Origin: an uncultured Bacilli bacterium
GTDB lineage: Bacteria; Bacillota_I; Bacilli_A; RF39; UBA660
Reading direction: 5' to 3'
Length of the DNA: 7,982 nucleotides
NCBI GenBank assembly: GCA_934085875.1
Contig: CAKOHQ010000050.1
Coordinates: forward strand, 1 to 7,982
A model generated the notes under the pieces. It was not told where the DNA came from and made no database searches. It saw only the letters and a program-made list of their open reading frames with translations. Position 1 is the first letter of the stretch. Each line of letters opens with the position of its first letter. Positions 1-6,420 of the stretch are shown here, one piece after another. Position numbers and translations under genes: made by a program.

Positions 1-1172
1 TCTTTAAGAGTCACTTTTTGATTTTCATCTATAAAGAATATTGAAAATTTAGAAGCATTAATAATTTCTTTAATTTGATTTTCACCTTTATTTTGAAACA
101 TTCCAGATTTAGCATTTAATCTATGTGCTTCATCTACTACTAATACATCTAATTTATTGCTCTCTTCATCAACAAAATTTCCAGATCCTTGAAATAAGTG
201 ATTAATATATGTTTGAGTATAATTACCTCTTAACTTAGCAGAGAACACACTTCTTGGAGCTGCATTCTTGGTTACATAAAAGCAAGTCATATTTCTGTTA
301 TTAAACTCAACCAACAAATTAATAGCAAGTACAGATTTACCAGTACTTGGCCCACCTCTAACTATCATTACATTCTTTTTATTACTAGATACTGTATCAA
401 TAGCATTGCTTAAAGCATATTCATATATAATCTTTTGCTCATCAATCATATAAAATTCTTTATTACCTTTAAGCATTTGTGTTAAAGAATCTTGTAACAT
501 TTTAGATGGTCTAATTCTTCCATGATCTATTTCATATAGAATACTTCCATCATCACCGTTTTCAATATATTTTTTAATAAAGTCTCTTAATTTGATTACA
601 TCATTATGTCCAAATAATGGTGCTTTAGATGTATACTCTTTATAATTATCAGATAATAACGTATCATCATTTTCAAAATAATAATTATGTAAATATGCAC
701 ATGGTACTACATTAATATCCTTTAATTGGACTGATTCATTATAATCTTTGATTAAATTTGCATAAGTCATAGCCTGATATGATGGATGATTAACATCTCT
801 TAATCCACCACCAGTGTAAGTATTAACTTTATATACACCATCAAGTTTACCAACTTCAGTCACTTTATCCCATTGTTTTAATTCAATAATAACAATATTA
901 GATTTATTTCTATTAAATCCTGACATCATAAAATCTATTCTGCAGCCAGTTGGTGGAATATTGTATTCAATAGCTATACCAATATTGTTTGGTATTTCAT
1001 TATCGCTTAATACGCCTCTCATATATTGCATAGAATTCTTCCATGAATTAAACTCTGGTGCACTTGGCCTTCTCTTAACCTTTTCAATATATTTATTTCT
1101 AATCTTATCAGCGATTATCCCTAAATCCACATCGTTGATAAATCCTGATTTAATTCCTTCATATACTAACAT
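1..1172 (-). CDS. DUF2075 / Schlafen group 3-type P-loop helicase with nuclease-like N terminus (3' end outside window)
   Basis: The first 390 codons are present and the gene runs off the left edge. The P-loop domain shows Walker A GGPSTGKS at residues 273-280 and Walker B LVVDEAHR with D347/E348, typical of the DUF2075 (SLFN-g3 helicase) family. The N-terminal 120 residues contain GCRIDF with D80 and then IVIIELKQW with E97 and K99, the spacing of a PD-(D/E)xK nuclease core. By family this suggests an NTP-driven DNA or RNA enzyme with possible nuclease activity; the substrate is unknown. The ATG at 1172 follows the previous TAG by one base, and its Shine-Dalgarno (GGAGAGG) lies inside the end of the preceding gene, so translation is probably coupled. 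It is the fifth gene of the operon that begins at 3762. Motifs III to VI cannot be checked because they lie beyond the edge. Confidence 0.85.
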   Translation of the reverse strand, partial: MLVYEGIKSGFINDVDLGIIADKIRNKYIEKVKRRPSAPEFNSWKNSMQYMRGVLSDNEIPNNIGIAIEYNIPPTGCRIDFMMSGFNRNKSNIVIIELKQWDKVTEVGKLDGVYKVNTYTGGGLRDVNHPSYQAMTYANLIKDYNESVQLKDINVVPCAYLHNYYFENDDTLLSDNYKEYTSKAPLFGHNDVIKLRDFIKKYIENGDDGSILYEIDHGRIRPSKMLQDSLTQMLKGNKEFYMIDEQKIIYEYALSNAIDTVSSNKKNVMIVRGGPSTGKSVLAINLLVEFNNRNMTCFYVTKNAAPRSVFSAKLRGNYTQTYINHLFQGSGNFVDEESNKLDVLVVDEAHRLNAKSGMFQNKGENQIKEIINASKFSIFFIDENQKVTLK

Positions 1173-1173
1173 A

Positions 1174-1968
1174 CTACCTCTCCACCATTTCTTCTAATTT
1201 TTCTTGTTCTATAGCAAGATTAGTAATATCAAGCCTAGTGCTTTTACTGTCATCTTTTATAGTTTTAAAATTGGCATTTATTTTTTGAACATATCTATTG
1301 TTTATTAAATCGTCATAATAGACTTCTATAACTATTTTTCTATTATTCTCATTATTAACATCAAGGCGAAAAATTAAGTCAATCCAAACAAACTCTTCTT
1401 TCCTTATAAAAGATTGATATCCATTAAGTGAGAAATCTCTATCAACTTCATCATCAACTTTTATTAAAATATTTATATTTCTTCCATGATTCAAACCGAT
1501 ATTTTCAATTTTAAAAAATACGTGATGTAAATCACCATCTTCTTTTAGTTTTATTTCATGGTTATATTTGCAATTAACTGTTATTTGATTACTTAAAACA
1601 TAATCAAATATAGGAGCATTTTGTATTCTCTTATCATCATTGTTATTTTCTATTTGTATCCTAATTTGCTTAAGAGTAATTAAAACAAGTATGACACCAC
1701 TTATAATTGCACCTACAATACCAACGATATATGAACTAACAAAGTCAAACCACCGATTAGTATCAATACCATTTGTATAGCCTAATTTAGTAAGTATATC
1801 ATATTTATCCAAATAATAAATAATAATGGGAATAAAGTACACAATCAAAAACAATATATATAAAGTTCGTTCAACAAGACTTCTTGATTGTTTATACATT
1901 TTAATACACTCATATATTGAAATGACAGTAATAACTATGATAATAATGTAACTTAGGACTTTAATCAT
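1174..1968 (-). CDS. membrane protein of unknown function, three N-terminal TM segments and a cytosolic beta-rich domain
   Basis: I do not recognise a named family for this 264-aa protein. Hydrophobic segments at about residues 2-20, 35-53 and 79-99 are likely membrane helices. They are followed by a charged stretch (KQIRIQIENNNDDKRIQ, 100-116) and a soluble domain at 120-240. That domain contains FKIENIGLNHGRNINI, which looks like a beta-sandwich strand pair seen in several uncharacterised membrane proteins. The start at 1968 is backed by AGGTGAG eight bases upstream, overlapping the TAG stop of the MazG-like gene. The stop lies one base before the DUF2075 start. Being inserted tightly between a nucleotide pyrophosphohydrolase and a helicase suggests it is the membrane component of the same system, perhaps an effector or sensor. 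That role is inference. Confidence 0.8.
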   Translation of the reverse strand: MIKVLSYIIIIVITVISIYECIKMYKQSRSLVERTLYILFLIVYFIPIIIYYLDKYDILTKLGYTNGIDTNRWFDFVSSYIVGIVGAIISGVILVLITLKQIRIQIENNNDDKRIQNAPIFDYVLSNQITVNCKYNHEIKLKEDGDLHHVFFKIENIGLNHGRNINILIKVDDEVDRDFSLNGYQSFIRKEEFVWIDLIFRLDVNNENNRKIVIEVYYDDLINNRYVQKINANFKTIKDDSKSTRLDITNLAIEQEKLEEMVER

Positions 1969-1976
1969 GTTCTCAC

Positions 1977-2291
1977 CTACAACTTATTATATTTTGTACT
2001 CTTTCCTTTAGCCTTTTCAACAGGATATTTTTTTGCTGTTTTTTCCATTTTATCTAAAACTATTTGTTTAGGATCTACTCCTAATTTATCCGCAATTAAT
2101 AAACAATAGTTAATTACATCTGCCAGATCTTCCTTTACTTCATCTAGATTGTATTCATTATTCCATTGAAAGTACTCCAACAATTCACCTGCTTCGATAG
2201 AAATACTTTTAGCTAAATTTTCTGGTGAATGAAATTGATCCCAGTCTCTCTCTTTTGTAAACTCAACTATTTTTTTTGTTAATTCCTGCAT
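1977..2291 (-). CDS. MazG-like nucleotide pyrophosphohydrolase
   Basis: This compact 104-aa all-alpha protein has the size and motif order of the single-domain MazG/dCTPase-like family, which cleaves nucleoside triphosphates to monophosphate and pyrophosphate with Mg2+. The first metal motif is SIEAGELLEYFQW with E33 and E36. The second is KEDLADVINYC with E54, D55 and D58. The family's usual E-E-L-A-D reads E-D-L-A-D here, so one probable ligand is Asp instead of Glu, a mild change. The C-terminal KKYPVEKAKGKS is also typical of this subfamily. GAGGT stands six bases before the ATG at 2291. The gene begins 16 bp after the Fic stop. A house-cleaning role is usual for the family; in this operon it could instead deplete or edit nucleotides as part of a defence response (inference). 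Confidence 0.92.
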   Translation of the reverse strand: MQELTKKIVEFTKERDWDQFHSPENLAKSISIEAGELLEYFQWNNEYNLDEVKEDLADVINYCLLIADKLGVDPKQIVLDKMEKTAKKYPVEKAKGKSTKYNKL

Positions 2292-2307
2292 ACTACTACC
2301 TCACTTA

Positions 2308-3147
2308 CTAATCAAACAACTCTTTAACAATCAAATCTTGTGAATGTAAATTATTATTTTTACCTAATAATAAATTTTCATAAAACTTAACTAAATATCT
2401 ACTGTCTTCTTTTATATTTAAATAGTTATTAAAATAATTACTTCTTACTAGTGCATTTCTAAAATAAATTGATTTATCCTTAAATAGAGTATTATCCACA
2501 TTATAACCTAAACTAATTAAGTATTTTTCAATAAATAGAGCTGTTGTTCTAGTATTTCCTTCTCTAAAAGGATGTACTTGCCAGATGCTAGAGGAAAGTT
2601 TAGTAATATTATTTATTACTTCTACAACACTCATATCTTTATAATTCTTTTCTTTTTCTAAAGATATATCATATTCTAATGATTCTTTTAATGTCTTACA
2701 ATCACCATAAGCAACTGAATCATTATTAAGTATTTTTTCATGTTTAGAAAAATCTATATTTCTAAATTCACCTGCAAATTCATAAACATCTTGAAATAAG
2801 TATTTATGAATATATTTTAAATAATCTACAGATAATTCAAAATTATCAATTTGTAATAATTCAACAATTCTTGTAGATACAAAATCGCATTCTAATTCAT
2901 TATGATTTAATTCCTGTTTTTTATCTTTTTCAATATAATATTCTCTTAATTCTTCTTCAACTTGTTTAATAGTTAAATTACCGCTAACATTTTCCTCTAA
3001 TAATTTTTCTAAGTATTTAGAAGGTTTTAAATTATCCACTTCTTGAAGACCTATAGCCATATCCCACTGTAGTTGTTTTACATAACCTTCTGGTTTAGTT
3101 TCTTCTGTATATTCAACATTACTTGAATCTAATTCTTTTTCATTCAT
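2308..3147 (-). CDS. Fic family protein (putative AMP-transferase toxin)
   Basis: This is a 279-aa protein with a Fic core. KYIHKYLFQDVYEFAGEFR (residues 111-129) is the typical helix before the active site, and HPFREGNTRT at 192-201 is the catalytic loop with His192 and Asn198. The canonical motif HxFx(D/E)GNxRxxR ends in Arg, but here that position is Ala203. Fic enzymes usually move AMP from ATP to a hydroxyl side chain of a target protein. The N-terminal helices (GLQEVDNLKPSKYLEKLLEE, about 33-52) recall a VbhA-like antitoxin segment, but I see no clean inhibitory (S/T)xxxE(G/N) motif. A GGAGGT site seven bases before ATG 3147 overlaps the TAG of the AbiEi-like gene, so expression of the two is coupled, as expected for toxin and antitoxin. 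The target is unknown. Confidence 0.92.
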   Translation of the reverse strand: MNEKELDSSNVEYTEETKPEGYVKQLQWDMAIGLQEVDNLKPSKYLEKLLEENVSGNLTIKQVEEELREYYIEKDKKQELNHNELECDFVSTRIVELLQIDNFELSVDYLKYIHKYLFQDVYEFAGEFRNIDFSKHEKILNNDSVAYGDCKTLKESLEYDISLEKEKNYKDMSVVEVINNITKLSSSIWQVHPFREGNTRTTALFIEKYLISLGYNVDNTLFKDKSIYFRNALVRSNYFNNYLNIKEDSRYLVKFYENLLLGKNNNLHSQDLIVKELFD

Positions 3148-3159
3148 TTAATTAACCTC

Positions 3160-3762
3160 CTATCTCACTGCATAATTTACTAAAGTTCTAACTTTTTCAT
3201 ATATATTAAATACTTTAGAATACTCTAGTAATTTATCAATATCTTTATCACTGCTATTAAAATAATCATGTAATATATTATTTTGTAATTCTAAATCAAA
3301 AGCATCACTTTTTAACATATCACAAATACATCTTTCGGAATTATATATTTTAATTGGATTATTAAACATATTATTAATTTCAATAATTCCAATATCATAA
3401 TATTTATCTGATACATAATGCACTTTATAATTGCTTAATACTCTTTTCTTACTATTAACAGTTATTTCTATTTCTTCTGGTAATTCTTTAATTAACCCTA
3501 ACATACTTAATGCTGTCTTATATGAATATATAGCATCAGGATATCTTTTTTGAAAAACATATTCATCATCAACTAATGTATTACTATCAATATATAAACC
3601 ATGTGAAACTTTATTAATTAAACCTTTATCAACATATTTTTTTATTAATGGTTTACTAATATTTAGTTTTAAAAAATCTGATGTAGATATATATCCATGA
3701 TTAGCATCTAAAAACTGTTTAATTTTTGTTTCGTTATCCATAGAATCGCCATTTACTTTCAT
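3160..3762 (-). CDS. AbiEi-like (type IV toxin-antitoxin) antitoxin / transcriptional repressor
   Basis: The 200-aa product starts with a winged-helix domain (about residues 10-58; NHGYISTSDFLKLNISKPLI and then VSHGLYID) and continues into an AbiEi-type C-terminal domain with SYKTALSMLGL (80-90) and SERCICDMLKS (142-152). AbiEi antitoxins repress their own operon and neutralise AbiEii nucleotidyltransferases. No AbiEii is present; the coupled downstream gene is Fic instead. The ATG at 3762 coincides with the predicted transcription start from the promoter at 3769-3797 and has no Shine-Dalgarno, so it would be leaderless. The in-frame ATG at 3741 (residue 8) is a realistic alternative that matches where the winged helix begins, but it also has only a weak GG-containing upstream stretch. 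First gene of the five-gene operon. Confidence 0.85.
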   Translation of the reverse strand: MKVNGDSMDNETKIKQFLDANHGYISTSDFLKLNISKPLIKKYVDKGLINKVSHGLYIDSNTLVDDEYVFQKRYPDAIYSYKTALSMLGLIKELPEEIEITVNSKKRVLSNYKVHYVSDKYYDIGIIEINNMFNNPIKIYNSERCICDMLKSDAFDLELQNNILHDYFNSSDKDIDKLLEYSKVFNIYEKVRTLVNYAVR

Positions 3763-3768
3763 AACAAT

Positions 3769-3797
3769 ATTATAACATTTAAGTTGAATATAGTAAA
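3769..3797 (-). promoter_or_regulatory. promoter of the AbiEi-Fic-MazG-TM-DUF2075 operon
   Basis: On the minus strand a TTTACT -35 (3797-3792), a 17-bp spacer and a perfect TATAAT -10 (3774-3769) stand just before the first gene. The predicted start of transcription falls at about 3762, on the first ATG, which implies either a leaderless mRNA or use of the second ATG at 3741. As the only good promoter before the cluster, it probably drives all five genes. Confidence 0.6.
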
Positions 3798-3843
3798 TAA
3801 ATTTTAGTGTTATTTTCCCTAATATTTTTACTACTAAATATAT

Positions 3844-3934
3844 AGGTTAAGTAACTTATATATTCAAACTATCAAGCATGGTATTGATAGAACCTTTTTC
3901 TTGTTAGGAAGTATCCCTAACACACTAAAATAGT
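3844..3934. repeat. cluster of three perfect inverted repeats upstream of the AbiEi-led operon
   Basis: Reading the plus strand there are three stem-loops in 91 bp. CTATCAA (3869-3875) pairs with TTGATAG (3884-3890) across an 8-nt loop, enclosed by an outer AGGTT (3844-3848)/AACCT (3891-3895) stem. TGTTAGG (3902-3908) pairs with CCTAACA (3916-3922) across 7 nt. ACTA (3924-3927) pairs with TAGT (3931-3934). The rest of the 288-bp gap between 3763 and 4050 is featureless AT-rich DNA apart from the operon promoter and a terminator. The repeats may be operators for the AbiEi-like winged-helix protein (AbiEi of known systems binds paired inverted repeats) or a small structured RNA. They lie about 100 bp upstream of the -10, rather far for a simple operator. 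Confidence 0.55.
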
Positions 3935-3981
3935 CTCTGACAGTTAATAAAGATTTTAAATTTTTTGATTAGTTTTTATCT

Positions 3982-4013
3982 AAAAATAAAACACTAATTT
4001 ATAAAAAATAGTG
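3982..4013 (-). terminator. probable intrinsic terminator of the 224-aa gene
   Basis: On the minus strand, 37 bp past the stop codon, CACTA...TAGTG forms the base of a nine-pair stem with one mismatch and a 4-nt loop (4013-3992), followed by TTTTATTTTT (3991-3982). The stem is AT-rich and hence weak. A second hairpin, TTTACTA/TAGTAAA at about 4020-4036, lies just before it and may assist. Confidence 0.5.
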
Positions 4014-4050
4014 CTAAAATTTACTAAATAGTAAAACAAATATATATTAT

Positions 4051-4725
4051 TTATTGCTTAATTATATTATCGATATTATACATACAATCCTTATCTTTTG
4101 TATTTAGATTTATTAAAATATTATTTGTTTCTGTATTTAAAGTTGACACAAATATTGAATAAGAATATTGATATGGACTATCAAAATTATAACCAAATCT
4201 ATAATTTCTATTTTTTGAAAATGGTAAGCTTTCTACAGTTGGTATAATATCATTTGAATGAATTATAAATTCTAACGAAAGTGAATCATCATTAGAATTA
4301 TGTTGTATTACGACATAATCTGGATGTTTTGTCTTATTATATTCATCAAAAAAATTAATATCATTGGGAAAAATCACTTGGAGTAAATATACAAATAATT
4401 TATCTTCAATTGGTGAGACATTTAACAGTTCATAATTAGGACTCAACTCTTTCGATATATTTGAATTAACATGAACAATCATATCTCTAGGATGAAAAGA
4501 AATCTTTGGCTCAATATTATTTTTTGTATATTCCTCTAATGATATAATATGTTCTGAGTAATTTTTGTCTTCATATTCTTTTATAAATTCTTTAGATATA
4601 TATCTCCCCTTTTTTGATGGAAAAGTAATATAAATTGAGTTATCACTTTCAAAAACAAAATTCATTAAAATATATCTTTTCCCATTCCGTTCTAATAATA
4701 TTGGTGTAACTAAATTTTTTGCCAT
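4051..4725 (-). CDS. hypothetical protein, 224 aa, soluble
   Basis: I do not recognise a family. The protein has no signal peptide and no hydrophobic segment long enough for a membrane helix. The N-terminal 60 residues alternate hydrophobic and charged residues (RYILMNFVFESDNSIYITF, 17-35) as a beta-rich domain would. The middle holds EPKISFHPRDMIVHVNSN (72-89) and the C-terminal half is rich in Asn, Asp and Tyr. AAAGGA about ten bases before ATG 4725 supports the start. It has its own likely promoter (4748-4777) and terminator (3982-4013), so it seems to be a single-gene unit between the truncated amidase and the defence-like operon. Its position next to a broken gene suggests accessory DNA. 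Function unknown. Confidence 0.75.
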   Translation of the reverse strand: MAKNLVTPILLERNGKRYILMNFVFESDNSIYITFPSKKGRYISKEFIKEYEDKNYSEHIISLEEYTKNNIEPKISFHPRDMIVHVNSNISKELSPNYELLNVSPIEDKLFVYLLQVIFPNDINFFDEYNKTKHPDYVVIQHNSNDDSLSLEFIIHSNDIIPTVESLPFSKNRNYRFGYNFDSPYQYSYSIFVSTLNTETNNILINLNTKDKDCMYNIDNIIKQ

Positions 4726-4747
4726 AGTTATATTTTCCTTTCTTTAA

Positions 4748-4777
4748 ATTTTATCTCCACTCAATAATTAAAATCAA
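4748..4777 (-). promoter_or_regulatory. probable promoter of the 224-aa gene
   Basis: TTGATT (4777-4772), an 18-bp spacer and TAAAAT (4753-4748) on the minus strand would start transcription at about 4741, leaving a short leader that carries the AAAGGA ribosome binding site. It lies inside the small hydrophobic reading frame 4751-4834. Confidence 0.45.
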
Positions 4778-4834
4778 TAAATTTAGAATAATAATTAATA
4801 TGACTTTAATCATTATACATATTTTGTTACACAT
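4751..4834 (-). CDS. possible small hydrophobic peptide, 27 aa, overlapping the amidase 3' end
   Basis: A 27-codon frame starts at ATG 4834 inside the last codons of the truncated amidase and ends at TAA 4751-4753. After a polar MCNKIC start it is almost wholly Ile/Leu/Val/Asn (residues 9-24) and ends in EWR, as a single short membrane helix would. The glycine codons GGA GGA GGA of the amidase, in a different frame, form an AGGAGGAGGAGAAGG tract 3 to 15 bases before this ATG, an unusually good Shine-Dalgarno. A second in-frame ATG at 4813 overlaps the amidase stop as TAATG. It might be a holin-like or type I toxin-like peptide, or simply a chance frame in AT-rich DNA. The promoter of the next gene lies within it, which argues for caution. 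Confidence 0.3.
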   Translation of the reverse strand: MCNKICIMIKVILIIILNLLILIIEWR

Positions 4835-5109
4835 TGACCTTCTCCTCCTCCTGCATTTATGTGATTAGATACAACTATAACATTAGAATCGTTTCCATAC
4901 GCATCTAATACCCTTTCTACTCTTTCAGTAGGAGATAAAGTTTCATCTGTTGTTCTTGTAATTTTAACAGGAATACCCAGATTTTTTAATCTTTCATACA
5001 TATAATTTGATATTTCTAAAGTAAGATCCTTTTCGATTATACCATTACCACTAGCTCCAGGATCAGTTCCACCATGACCAGCATCTATTACCACTTTATA
5101 ATCTTTCAT
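4813..5109 (-). pseudogene. truncated N-acetylmuramoyl-L-alanine amidase (Amidase_3), N-terminal half
   Basis: The 98 residues match the first half of an Amidase_3 peptidoglycan amidase. VVIDAGHGGTDPGASGNG carries zinc ligand His12, EKDLTLEIS carries Glu26, and VVSNHINAGGG carries His83. Family catalytic domains are about 170-190 residues and need a C-terminal Glu in a VEYGFL-like strand. Here the sequence breaks after GGGEG into QCVTKYV and a stop, and no downstream frame restores the missing half. The enzyme is therefore probably inactive, a remnant from recombination, although it keeps a fine AGGAGG site seven bases before the ATG. No signal peptide is seen, as in phage endolysins, so a prophage origin is possible. 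A -10-like TATAAT at 5147-5142 may serve it; no -35 is evident. Confidence 0.85.
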
Positions 5110-5196
5110 ACTAATTCCTCCTAAAATAGTTTATGAATACCATTATATAAAGTGATATTAAATATATATATTAGTATATAATTATATTAAATAATT

Positions 5197-6339
5197 TTAC
5201 CATTCGATAAATCTTTCCCAATGTTCTTTAATAGAATCTGATACACAATCAAAATATCTATCCAACTGGCTACTTATCAACTTAGCTTTTTCATTTATAG
5301 GATTTCCTTGAGTATAATAGTCTTTTTTCAAAGATCTAAACATCATATCAGCAAATATTACTGCTCGATCTTCTTTATAATTAGATTTGCTATATGCTGA
5401 TAAAAAGTAAGCTGGTGTTGAATAATAATGTACATATTCATTAGTCTGTAAGCCATATACAAATCCTTCTGGATTATAAGGTTTCATACTTTCCTCAAGT
5501 GCATTAGCACCAATAATATTAGCTAAATAGCAATCAATATAATGCATCATTTCATGATGTAAAGTACTTTCAAATAATAGACCTTCAGTATTTATAAGAA
5601 TTACAACAGTATTATCATTTCTATTATCTGTTAATCCAGCGGCATATCCATTTATTTTTTCAACTAAGAAAATTGTTAGTGGTTTCCATTTTTTACTTAT
5701 CTCAAAAAAGAAATTATTTGGATATTTTTTTAATGAACTATCTATAGTATTTAATATTTTATTAATCTTTTCATCATCATACTGCTTAATAGGTTTAACG
5801 TAATCACTAACATAAACCCCATCTATCTCATCTTTATACCCAACGTTAACACCATATTTTAATTTTATATTTTGTCTTAATCTATTATTTTCTAAAGATA
5901 AAGTATTTTCAGTAGTTTTATCTTCATCACTTGGTTTATCTATATCATTATTTGAATTAAATTTATCTTCTTTTTCATCTTTGGTATCATTTTCATCTTT
6001 AATCTCATCACTAAGATTTTCTTTTTTATCAACAGTTGTTGGTTCTTTAACTAGAGAATCTTTAGTAGACTCTTCATTTTTATCATCTTTTATAACATCG
6101 TTTTTTGATTCATTTTTTTTAGAAGTTTCAGAATTTTCGTTTTTAGTATCATCATCTTCAATAATACTATCATTTTTTAAATTATTATCTTCTTTTTCTA
6201 CTTTAGAATCTTTTATCTCATCTTCATAAAAATTGTTACTATCAAAATTTTTGCTATATTTTATGTAACAAATTACACAAAGTAATACTATTAATATAAT
6301 AGTTAATAAAACAATAATCTTTTTAATATTTGACTTCAT
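5197..6339 (-). CDS. membrane-anchored HExxH zinc metallopeptidase with long charged linker
   Basis: The chosen start is ATG 6339, seven bases after GAGAGG; an in-frame ATG at 6357 has no ribosome binding site. The 380-aa protein begins with a basic tip and a hydrophobic segment (about residues 8-25) lacking a proper lipobox, so a signal anchor is likely. A low-complexity linker follows (about 35-145), made almost only of Asp, Glu, Lys, Asn and Ser. The extracellular domain carries LHHEMMHYID with His262, Glu263 and His266, and YKEDRAVIFADMMF with Glu323 as probable third zinc ligand, about 57 residues on, as in gluzincins. The linker would span the cell wall and expose the enzyme at the surface. 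The substrate is unknown. It has its own promoter at 6368-6396 and no obvious terminator before the amidase, with which it could be co-transcribed. Confidence 0.8.
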   Translation of the reverse strand: MKSNIKKIIVLLTIILIVLLCVICYIKYSKNFDSNNFYEDEIKDSKVEKEDNNLKNDSIIEDDDTKNENSETSKKNESKNDVIKDDKNEESTKDSLVKEPTTVDKKENLSDEIKDENDTKDEKEDKFNSNNDIDKPSDEDKTTENTLSLENNRLRQNIKLKYGVNVGYKDEIDGVYVSDYVKPIKQYDDEKINKILNTIDSSLKKYPNNFFFEISKKWKPLTIFLVEKINGYAAGLTDNRNDNTVVILINTEGLLFESTLHHEMMHYIDCYLANIIGANALEESMKPYNPEGFVYGLQTNEYVHYYSTPAYFLSAYSKSNYKEDRAVIFADMMFRSLKKDYYTQGNPINEKAKLISSQLDRYFDCVSDSIKEHWERFIEW

Positions 6340-6367
6340 AATAAAACCTCTCAACATCTATAATATT

Positions 6368-6396
6368 ATTTTAACTTAATAGCATCATAAATTCAA
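6368..6396 (-). promoter_or_regulatory. promoter of the metallopeptidase gene
   Basis: TTGAAT (6396-6391), a 17-bp spacer and TAAAAT (6373-6368) on the minus strand predict a leader of about 20 bases carrying the GAGAGG ribosome binding site of the 6339 start. This placement also supports 6339 over 6357. Confidence 0.6.
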
Positions 6397-6420
6397 CTTA
6401 TTTATATTCATTTATCATAA

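Noticed and set aside
961..1197. Open 78-codon hydrophobic plus-strand frame, and a similar one at 6866-7048
   Set aside because: Both are antisense to well-supported genes (DUF2075 and the collagen-like protein) and lack ribosome binding sites.
3844..3934. Riboswitch (purine, SAM, preQ1, T-box and similar) in the hairpin cluster
   Set aside because: None of the conserved core motifs I know are present, and the cluster lies upstream of the predicted operon transcript start.
5110..5196. Terminator after the metallopeptidase
   Set aside because: Only AT palindromes such as ATATAATTATAT are present, with no stable stem followed by a T-run.
5981..6229. Open 82-codon plus-strand frame rich in Ser, Phe and Leu
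   Set aside because: It is the antisense of the metallopeptidase's low-complexity Asp/Glu/Lys linker; the composition is a mirror of that repeat, with no ribosome binding site.
6340..6357. Earlier metallopeptidase start at ATG 6357
   Set aside because: There is no ribosome binding site before it, whereas GAGAGG lies seven bases before ATG 6339 and the predicted promoter leaves a leader suited to 6339.
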